A stretch of DNA of 64,000 bases, from assembly GCA_022606425.2 (NCBI GenBank), contig JAHDVF020000448.1, forward strand, positions 85,877 through 149,876, given 5' to 3'. Source of the DNA: Lepidostoma basale (lineage: Eukaryota; Arthropoda; Insecta; Trichoptera; Lepidostomatidae). Positions 21,492 through 33,400 of the stretch are shown piece after piece. The notes under the pieces were generated by a model. It saw nothing but the letters and a program-made list of their open reading frames with translations. It ran no database searches and had not been told where the DNA came from. How positions within the stretch are numbered: the first letter of the stretch is position 1; every line of letters begins with the position of its first letter. Made by a program: the position numbers and the translations under genes.

Positions 21492-24400
21492 GTATGTGGA
21501 TTATGACATTTTTATTGTTATTCAGGAAATTGTTTATAGTTCAGTTTTCTTTTTATAGTATAAGTTACCAAATATTGAATAACTTGGTTAATTCGTCAAG
21601 TTTCAGTAATTTTTATTTATAGTTGAGTTTTTTTTTTAAGTTTCGCATTTTAATGAATAAGTTTGGAAATCACTGTTTTTTATTCAATCCAAAATGCTTG
21701 TTCTATGAATGATTCACACCGTCTCCAAAATCGTATCAATAACCTTATCCCAATTAAATATTAGTTTTACCTTTGACCATTGTACTAGATTAAGTATTTT
21801 CAAAAAAGTAATTAATATTTATGTTAATTTTGTTTTGATTCAAGATTCTTCTTAGGGTTTATCAATACATTTCAACATTGTTTTAACTCTTAGATACTGA
21901 TGAATGTTTAATAGTCCTTGAATTACCTGCAATTAAGCTATTCGCATAATTGTCTCATCTCTCATAATACGATAAATTACATTGGGTCATAATTAAAGAG
22001 AATTTGTTAATGAGCGTTGGCTTTCTGTTAGCATAGTTTATTTGGATTTTTGTATGGATGTATTATTTTCCTGTTTGTAATATCTTTTGAGTTAATAAAC
22101 TGATTTAATTTGATTTGATTTGATGAAATATACAAAATAAAATAATGTGAAATTATATAAAATATGTACAAAGATAATTCAAATATAGAAAATTTTGATT
22201 GTTTAAAATTATTCATGAATTTATCGGATTTATTACTAAATATTTGTTGCGTTTAACGTTTGTTTAAGTAATGGCTATAAAAATATATAATAGAAATTGT
22301 TAATAAGCTTCCAGTTAAATGATGAGCTTTGCTCAGAGAATTGGGTTTTTAATACACTCACAAACTTAAAAAAAAAAATCAAAAATGAAAACTCAGTTCT
22401 TACTAATATGCCTAATTAATAACTCTGAAGGAATAGACAGAAAGAATGGACCGTCTCACTGTCCTTTTCATGTCATGCACGCACATTGATTTCTCCGACT
22501 CTTTGATTTCTTTCTCACATTGATTTCTCCGAGGCCCCAGATTCATCAGATTTTACTAACAGATCAATTTATAAAGACATTTTAAAAAGCAATACACTAG
22601 AATTCCCTTGAGGGTTTCACATAATTAAAACTAAATTGGAAAATATAAGTGCAAACGTTACATAACTTGAAGTGTAATATGAAGTAGATGATTATTACAT
22701 TTTAAGTGAAAAGATCGCTTGAGCTAATATAGATCAAGTAACTGTTCAGTGAACATTCAAGTTTAGAGTGAAGAGATACCATTTTTTTATATATATATTT
22801 AGATAAACTTCTACAGTATATTTATAAATGATTTATTGTTATAAGATGTCTGATGAAGATAATGTTTTATAAATTAAAAGATATACAATTTTGCATTGTT
22901 TCTAAATTCGGATATTTATGGATCCAACATTATATGGAAGTATAATACAATCATGTAATATCGGTATTTGAGATATGCTTTTCCGTTTTTAATCAAACAT
23001 CTGACATGGTTTCCGTCAATTATGAGCATTTATTAAAAAAAATATTTTTCAGTGTTAAATCTAACATTGCATGTCAAAATTCAAACATTTTTCTATGCAA
23101 TTGAATGAATATTAAAAAAATGCACATTTCGTTTCTTGAATGATGATATAAAACATCTGTTTTTTAAAAGTTATATTTTATGGAATAACGTGTTTCACCT
23201 AGCTACGGTGAAACATTAGATAATTATATTCACCATAGAAATACGAAACATGTCATTCTCATAAAATAAAATTAGGCTCCCTAAACATGTTTATTATTAC
23301 CATTATTTAATTGAAAAATATAATTTAAATGAATTACAACAATCTTTCCATCAAGTGTTTATTTATTTTTTATTTTCTGTATTTCGTTGAACATGTTTTA
23401 AAAATATTTTGCATGCAATGTTGCCTCTAGCATAACTTATACATATATATTTACATCTTACATTTTTAATAATACAGTTATTCTATATATTAAAACTATC
23501 ATAGATATGGCGTTCATAAAACCACCTGTTTGCAAAACACGTATCTATATATAATATCACCTATCCATACAGTCATTGGATAATATTCCAAACTTGGCAA
23601 AATATAACCAAAACATCTTAGAATATTGTAGCATAAATTAAATTATGTGAGAAACAATATTGTTTCATATAACTAAGTTGGACTGAACTCCAAATTTGGT
23701 TAATGGGTGGATTGTACCCAATTTTTCAAGATTTACGAATACCATAAATTATTCGTATTTTTTTTGTTTCAGGTACCGCCCCATTAGTCCCTTACTTGCC
23801 GACTTATGCTAAGCAGCTAGGATTTTCGACATATATAACAGGAATCATCTACCTATTCTTGCCGATTTTTGGGATGTTTGCCAAACCCTTATTTGGAGCC
23901 ATAGCAGACAAGTAAGATATTATGACTTTTTTTTGTATATTTTAATCCCTTTGACAGCCAGCTATAAACATTATGATTTTTGTTAAAACTAACTAACTAA
24001 CTAACCATAACGATGTGTCTCCGAAGGGGTAGGGAGAAATTATGAACTGCCACATTTTTCTTTCCTGACATGCTTCTTTCGCTTTCTCAACATACTCGTA
24101 CATACATTGTGTCACAAACGCACGTCTATTTTTCCGACTCCTCACGTGGCCGACATTATATATATGATTTATTTGATCATGCCACATTTTCCTGGGTCAT
24201 TCTCTATTTCTAGTTCCATTAACATCATTAACATATACTTTTTTGCCATTATTTTTTCATTCATTCATCTCATGTGTCCAATCTTCCCATCCAAAAGAAG
24301 GATGAAAGTATAATAAATGCAGTAGAAATGAGATCTCTTAGACGAATGTGTGGATACTCTGTGTATGATGGAGTGTCAAATGAAAATATAAGAAGTGAAT

Positions 24401-27400
24401 GCGGTGCGAATGATGGTGTTATGAAAAAAATAATGAAAGGATCATTAAGATGGTTTGGACACATGGAAAGAATGAATGAAGAAAGAATGGTAACGATGTA
24501 AATGGAACTAGAAATAGAGGAAGACAGAGGAAAACGTGTCACTATGAAATAAATCAAATATTGAATGTTGGCCACGTGAGGAGTCAGAGAAATCGACATG
24601 TGTGCATGAATGTTGAGGAACCGAGAGAAAGAAAAGAGTGGCAGTCCATTCTTTCTGCCTACCACTTTGGGAAGACGGCGTGATGGTTAGTTAAACTTGA
24701 TACATAGGACACGGATATATTTTTGGTTCAAGAAGTACTAAGCAAATGTAACAAAAGTATATCCAATAATGACCCTCAGTATTTGGGAGCTTATTGCATT
24801 TCCATATCTATCTATAATTAAATATTTGATTTATTATCTGGGGCTAGCACTGTGTGATTTCATTATTGTAATGGGAATTCCAGATGTGCTTTTATCAATT
24901 AATACTCAACCATTATTTAATGTAGTGATAGAGCCTCCTCGATGATGTCATAACATCTTCTATGATTCAGCATCTTTTATTTCCACAATCGTTTTTGCTT
25001 AGTTCTTTTCTTTTGGAGGTTTGGTTGGTCCAATTGATGTACTATCTTCTTCTTCTTTTTGTCCTGTCACACCTCCGTGGTGCATAGGGCCTCAAGGAAT
25101 CTTCTCCACCGACTCTATTGCATGCCTGATGCTTAACATCGTCCCAAGTGAGACCTGCTGCCTCAACCTCGCCCTGCAGGGTTCTTCTCCAGGTGGCTCT
25201 AGGTCTGCCTCGCTTTCTCTTTCCCCCCATAGGGGACCAGTCTAGTGCGCCCTGAGCGATGCAGGCTGGGTTCCGTCTCAGAGTGTGACCGATCCACTGC
25301 CATTTGCGCCTAGCGACTTGTTCTCTAATTGGCTTTTCACCTGCCATGGTCCAGAGAACGGCATTTGACACTGTTTGGGGCCAATAGATTTTGAATATTG
25401 AGCGAAGGCACCTATTTATAAACACCTGGAGTTTACCAATAACGTCTGCGGTAGATTTCCAAGTCTCACATCTGATGTACTATACACAGATTTTTAGAAT
25501 ATTTTTTAGCATATTAATATTATAATACAAAATTTAAACTTGTTTAGATTTTTTAATAAATGTTGTTATTAGATAATCCATTGTTTTGGCTGAAACACTA
25601 TACTTCAACACTCTTAACTGTTTAATTTCTATGAAATTTCATAATTTTCATCTAAATTAAATAAATAACTTGTGATATTATAGCAGTGTTCCAAATTAAA
25701 CAGTTAATATTCAACATAAATTTACTATTGCATGAGTTGCATTGTTTATCCAACAAATGTGATCAAACAAAACAGTGGGTATACTCTTCTTGCAATATTT
25801 CACAAGTATAGATCAAAGTGCACATACAAGCCATTAAATATAACACATTTATAAGCATTTTGCAAATGCTGTTTGATTTTATTTTGAACATATTAGGTAT
25901 ACAAATAAGTACTCCCTGATTTTTCTTTAAATTTGATATTTTATTTACAAAAACTGATAAAGAATATCTTAATCAAAGTATTGTCCATCACAAGCTATTA
26001 TTTTCTCCCATCTTACGGGCAATTTTCGAAATTTGTATTGGAAGAACGATGCATCTTTGGATTCAGTCCAGTCATCGACCCATTTTTTGGAATAATCATA
26101 AGAAAAAAAAAAATTATCAGCCAAGTCGCGTGTCATCGATCGAAACGAGTGATAGTTGAAAGAAGCAATGTCTGGTGAATAAGGCGGATGGGGTAGAATT
26201 TCCCATTTGAGCATTTCCAAATAATTTTTGACAACTCTTGCAATATGGGGTCGGGCAATGTCATGCTGCTTTGTCGTGTCTGTTGGCTTATTGCGGCCTT
26301 TAAGCTTTCAATGCTGTGCTCAAACGCATCAATTGCAGTCTATAGCGATCTCCTGTAATGGTTTCATTGGATAGTTCATAGTCACTACACCGAGCTGATT
26401 CCACCAGATACAGAGCATGATCTTGGAGACATGGATATTCGGCATTGCTGTTAATGTCGAAACATGACCAGGCTTTCTCTATGATTTTTTCCCCTTTGGA
26501 TTGTCGTAACGTATCCAATTTTCATCACCAGTCACAATACAATGCAGAAAATCCTTCCTTTTTTGTCATTGATGCAGTTTGTTGGCAGGTGAAAAAGCGC
26601 CGTTCTACATCTCTCGGCTTCAATGAATACAGTACCCAATTGTCTTCTATTTTAATCATTCTTAAGTATTTTAAACGTTTTGAAATTGTTCAACTCCTAA
26701 TGATTCTGCAAGTTCTTCTTGTGTTTGACATGGATCTCCATTAATTAATGCTTCAGATTTTGCCATCAAATTTTTTCGGGGCGCCGGAACGCTCGTTATC
26801 TTTGAGGTCACAATCTTTTTCTTTAAAACGTCTAAACCAATCTCTGCATATTGTTTCTGATAGAGCATGGTTGCCATAAGTATCCATAGATGTAATCATG
26901 TAATAAAATTCCCTGCAACCCGTTTTTTTTGTACGAAATCCGACATGTTTAAGCCGATGTAAAATATGTTCTTTGCCTTTTGACAGTTCAACACATACTC
27001 ACATTTTGAGGTTAAAGGTTTAGCTTTAAAATAAAATTGGTTTCATATACTTATTTGTACCCCAATAATATTTCCAATGTGTATTTTTAACAAAATGTAT
27101 GTTTTTTTTTCAATGTAAATTTTTTGGTCTATTCATATTTATTGTATGTACTTTTTTGGCACATTTCACAGTACGTGAAAACCTCGACAATTGTATCTTA
27201 TTATTATACAGTTGATCTTGGTTATTACGAGGAAGATGGGACTGGCTAAATTTACTCGTTATAAGCATTACTCGTTATATCAGAGAATAGGTATTTTTAA
27301 ATGCTTCTAAATTACCGATCACATGAAGCCAAGCGTATCTGTTTCCTCGTTACATCCGAGATCTCACTATTTCCTTGATCGTAATAACCGAGCTCTACTT

Positions 27401-30400
27401 ATTATATTTTTTAAAGTTATGAAAAGTTCTATACAAATTTGTTAAAGCCGGTGTTCAATTTTTTTTCAGATATGAAAAACACAAATTTATATTTATACTT
27501 TTTCAAATCTTGACGATATCTGCATTTACTGGTCTATACTTCGTACCAGAATCAACTAATCAAGCAAACGTGCGTTTGACTTGTGGTGACGGCGAAAGCT
27601 TTTTCAGTGCATGTCCCAAGAATGTTAATAAAGGAGCTGAAGATTATACTGTGAAGAAATTGATCTCATTAGACAGGACCACCAAATGTCACGTGAGTCT
27701 TATCGTAATTAGTATTTAAAGTTATTTCATTGTTCTTTTTTTTTAGTTTTTCATATCTTAGTCTTTGTTTTATTCTATGTACTAGTATGTTTGGTTAATA
27801 TCACATGTTTTCAGATGTCGTGCTCGATGAATAGTCCCTATATGTGGCAAACAGTTTGTGAACACTGGAAAGTTCCTAAGTATTGTTACAGCAAAAAGGC
27901 AGAATTAAATTTTATTGCTACTTTACCTACAAACAAAATTAGTCAAATTGGAGATTGCGCATACTTTCAATTGGATCAAGCGAAAATGCCTGACGGTAAT
28001 GTGTTTTCATATTATATATATTTTTTTCATGGTTTTCAATATATATTATTTAACAGCAAAGTTCACAAACAAAATTATTTGTTGTTTGTACAGAACATTT
28101 TTGAACAATTTTGAAACGGTCATCAAAAATGTTAATGTTTTTCTTGTGCTTGAGTTTAAACAAAATGTTTGTACCATATGGGCTTATTTATAGTTTCATG
28201 CCCACTATGAACTGGTAAGACGAGACAAAACATTGGTCTGTTTCAATTTCCAATTCTTTAAATTGTTGTTTATTTTAGGTTTACAATATGTGCCTCGTTG
28301 TTCTGCTAAAACTGATGAAACTCTCCGAACGACGTGTTCAATGTTTTGTCCCCACAAGAGAATAACAACATTTTTATCTGACAAGGATCTAAATTTATTT
28401 TGTGAACAAAATAAAACCGTTTTCAATTCATGCTCACATCCCAAAGAAGAACTTCAAACTTTTGTTAAAAGTTTTGAAAATGAATCTGGTGAAGTCGAAT
28501 GCAGTGTGAGATATTTTGTTTTTCTTCCTTGCCCCTTTTTTACATTTAAAACAATCGCATTTTATTTTTATTTTTAACAGAATTTTGCGTATGTCATTTG
28601 GAATGATTTATTTAGTTTTTTTTTGTTATATGTAAAATTAAATCCACATATTTTAACTTTATTTTTTAATATTATGTGGAGTTGATTTTGTATAAAATTA
28701 AAATAAATAAATATGAAAATTAACTGTGCTATGATAGTCACAATAGGTTATTGACAATGTTTATTAATCAACATATTGTGCAATTAGTTTTTTATATAAA
28801 ATTAAAAAAAAATTCAGTTCCTTTGATATATTGCTATTTACGTTTATGTTTTTGATATTTTAAAATCTTCTATATCAGGATTTTAAATCTTTCCTTCCAA
28901 AAACATTGTCATCTTAAAATATGTGTTGTTGATAGTTGATCGGTTAGTAATAAGTTATGGACATGAGTTCTGATCTAACAATTTTACAGGTAATTTGCAA
29001 CATGGACTCGCCCATAAAGTGGCTGGACTTCTGCTTGGGCTGGGGTGCTGATGAGACGCGTTCATGCCATCCCACTGAAAAGTTCCTACCCAATACTTTT
29101 AACTTCGTTGGAGTCGTACCCCTCAACAAAACAATCCGAGAAGGAGATTGTGTCTATTTTAAACTTCAGTCTGCAATTTTACCAGATGGTAATACATTTT
29201 TTATTATTTTTTTGTTGAACTTAACCCATCTGCTTACCTCTTGCCTGGATCGGGTGACCTGCTTCAATTCAATGATACAAATACAAATCAAATTTTTTGG
29301 GTAAGTCGATAGGTAAATTTAATAATAATACTTTTGAAAATTTGTGATTCTACGCTATCTTTAAAAAGTGATTATTTACTTTCACTCTTTTCAATTTATC
29401 CTCAAACGAGCTGTTTATTTTTCATAAGAACCACTTCATTGTTAAGGTTTAGTTTTCCAAATCAGTTTCTAATGCTGGATATTAACTAAGCTTCTTCTTC
29501 TTCCTGTACCAAATCAGATTTCCATGACCTTGGTTATCACTTCTGCAAAGGTCTCTTTGTCTTGCACCACCCAGTTTCACGCACTTCATTCGTCTATTGT
29601 TAAAATACTTGATTTGAATTTTTATTGAGTTAATCATTAAATTTAAACGCCCTTTTCAGATACCATTCACTATCCGCAGTGCCCCAAATTTTCTAGGCTC
29701 AATCATTTCAACTCAAACTGTTCAACATGGTGCGAACATTATGAGGTAAGTTTATGATTTTGTTTTAAAAATATATTTTTCAAATCAAATCAATTAAAAA
29801 TTTAAATATGAATGGTCTTTGGAGTGAAGATTTGTAAACTATTATATATCTTCATATCTTCACTCCAAAGACAAAGAAAAACAATTATTAATATGTATGA
29901 AAAAACTATAGTTTTCAAGGAGTTTTATTATAATATTTATGTATGACATGTTTCGCCCTTCTAAGGCATTATCAAATGTACATTTGTACATGTCAGTATA
30001 GGCCTTACGCAGGTTTTATATATTCTGACCTTACTGTCAGTTCTCATATACTTGCCATTGCCGGTCCCAAGCCCGGATGAGAAAAGAGAAGGGTTGATAA
30101 ACAAGGCTAGCAACCTGTTTGTCGTAAAACAGCCAACTTGCTCACAGCCCACAGAAAAGATTACGCATGAGAATTAAAAAAAAAATATTGTTATTTAAAA
30201 TTTCATGGTAGAGATTCATTGTAAATAATGAAATTATATCACTAATGTTTGTGTCTTTGACATTCGGAAGGTAAATAACAAAAACGTATAATGAAAAAAA
30301 TAAAAAAATTGTAATTTAAAAAAAACATATTGAGTTAAAATCCGCTAATATTTGTGTCTTCGACCGGATTCACCAGCTCGCTGCCATCTTCCTTGTTGTC

Positions 30401-33400
30401 TTCTCGTCTAAATATTATGTATTATGGGATCTTGGGAAAATCCGTGTAGCTTGTCTTTATGGACCGACGTTTTGGAGATCGTTGCAGTCACCATCTTCAG
30501 GGTGGTTATAAATGTGTAGTAGGTAATATAAGGAGTTAAACATCGAAGACGATCTCCGAAATGTCGGTCCAGGATTTTCCCAAGTTCCCAAAATACATAT
30601 TGCTACCAACCGTGAAAATTTACGCGATTATTTAAATATCATTTTATTTTTATGCAATATACACAGGAAGAAAAGTTTCAACTGTTATATTATACAGCTT
30701 AAATTAATTTTGATTTTGTTTCAGCTAAACGACCTGCTCACATCGCATTCAATGGGAATCAAGAGAGATGAAGACAACTTGGATGTTAAGCAATTTTCCA
30801 TATTTTTCTCTTTAATGATCTTGAATTGGGTGGGAATGGCGGTGGTGGTCAGTATTGCAGATGCTATATGCTTTGAGATGCTCGGTAATTTCTTTCATTT
30901 GAACTTAAATTGCAATACAAAGATGTGTGCTGCTTTAAATTGACGAATTAACCGTGTTTCATTGACAAGCCATGCGGTTCATGAAGACCATTGTGCATTG
31001 ACCATTCATCACAGAAACATTTTATTACCCATTATCAAAGACAAATTTATAAGCTGATTCATCAGTTAAGATAATGATTTATTTAACATTCAGCATTTGC
31101 ATGCAACTATCGTTATGAAGAATGTTAATGTAAACAAAAAATTTTGCCAAATTTCTGGAAATCGTAACTTCAATTACCTGAACTGGCTTTAACACTGGAA
31201 TTCAATTAGAATTAAAACACTGTTTTATTTTATTTTTGTACTTTATATTATAGCATTTTTTAAACTTTATATCATTTTCCCAATGATTTTCCCAATGATG
31301 AAGGTATAAAACATTAAAGACATGTCAACAAAAATTAATTCAAAAATGGAAAAATCATTGTTAAAATTCATAAAAATTCAGTTATGTTTAACAACTTTTT
31401 TTGCATAAATACGTCCCTATTAAATTTCATTCATTGACAAATATTTACTGATAATGATGTTGTGTTACATCGAGTTTAAATATAAAACTTAGTTGTACAA
31501 CATTTGAGACATACAATAAATTTCTGTGATTTTTTGTTTATAACTTTTATCATACGGTTTGTGTAAATATTTTTTCATTATGCATCAAATAACACATGAT
31601 AATATTGTCAAGAATATAAGCTAGTCTTTATTTGATTATTATAAATTATTAAACATGTTGAATATGTTCCAGGAAATAAGCCAGAAAAATATGGACACCA
31701 GCGTCTTTGGGGTTCCGTTGGTTGGGGAATATTTTCTCTAATAACTGGGATCCTAATTGACCAGTTCAGCAAAACCGAAGAAAATAAAAACTATTTGGTT
31801 GCATTCATTTTGATGTTTGTATTTCTACTACTCGACGTTTTGGTTTCTTCTAAATTAAAGGTGTTGTTTTTTTTAAATTGCTTCCAATATGTTTTATAAT
31901 TTTTATGTTTTTATTTTATTATCAGTTTCTTTTAATTTTTTAAAAGTAAAAGAAATACACAATTCATAAAAAAATATTGTACTTTGGAATCAGAATAATG
32001 ATTATAAAGTATTCACTTAAATTGTATTGCAGAGATCTTTGTTCAAAACAAATCATTGTGTATGTAGATTATTTAGATTCTTTATTTACATTTCAGTACA
32101 AACAAAAATCAATATCTGTGAACATTTTCCGCAAAGTTGGAGTGCTCTTCAAGAGCCTTAGAACATGCCACTTTTTCATCTGGATAATTTTTGTGGGAAT
32201 GTGCACTGGACTGCAGTGGCAATTTCTATTCTGGTATCTGGAGGATCTGGCGGAAGAAAGCACCAATCAGGGCAACTGGATTAAAACTCTGCAGGGCCTC
32301 GTCAATATACTACAGTGCTTTCTAGGCGAAATTCCCTTCCTCTTCTTCTCAGGTTGGTTTTTGGTACTTCATTTAAAAAAACTAAATAATGGACCAAAAT
32401 ATAATATGAATATTACAACGATGCAATCTCATCAAATCATAATATGAGATGAGATGACATATCATAATATGAGAGAGATGTGAGGACCTTGGTGGCCGAG
32501 TGTTAAGTGCTTTGACTGGTCCCGGGTTCGATTCCCGGCGATGGCAGTGTGGTTGTCACACTGTCTTTGGTCTGGTGTAGAATTCACGTGTCAATAAAAT
32601 GGCGATAGATTAGATACCTATCACATGTTACAAGAATCAATATGATAGCTATACACTTTACATGGATTTGGCTCGCGGTGTAATGATGTAAAGAGCGATT
32701 CAACAAAATAATGCTGTTTTTGCCCTGTTTTTGTATTGAAGCTGAATTTCAAAGTTGTATTTCAGGTCGTATTTTGAAGAAAATCGGTCATGTTCACACA
32801 ATGTCTCTTATACTTTTGGGTTTTGGCATAAGATTTGTTCTCTACTCCTTATTGACTAATCCGTGGTGGGTTCTGCCCATTGAATGCTTGCAAGGAGTTA
32901 CATTTGGATTGTTGTTTGCCACTATGGCATCGTATGCAAGCTTAATCGCACCGGACGGAACAGAGGCAACGATACAGGTTCGTAACTAATTATTATTTAA
33001 TAATGTTATTTAGTTTGCTTAAATATTGTTTTAAAATACATATATATGTATTGGAATCAATTGTAAAATATTATCAATAAATATAACAATTAAAGAAATT
33101 AAATTTGCCTACAAATATTTATATGGAAACATTTGAGCTCAAGATGATTGAGAAAAGTCGAGCTTCTGTAGAATGTACCATTTTTTGTTGCTGAGTAAAA
33201 TTAGTTATAGTGCAGTAAATTGTTATTATTGTAAAATATTTGTTTTATATTTTTAGAAATAGTATAATACAAAATATGTACATTTACATAATATTGCAAT
33301 GATTGTAAAATCTTATTAAATCATTTTAGGGCTTAGTTGGGGCTGTTTTTGAAGGAATTGGCACATCGCTGGGTAGTTTCATCGGAGGTATTATCTATAA

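Noticed and set aside
25021..25245. Plus-strand frame of 74 codons
   Set aside because: It is the antisense of the LINE family D reverse transcriptase end, which has a longer and recognisable frame.
27686..27697. CACGTG E-box-like site as a clock-controlled element
   Set aside because: It overlaps the exon 3 donor of the MFSD6-like gene; other CACGTG sites here fall in SINE or LINE copies. None is near a plausible start site.
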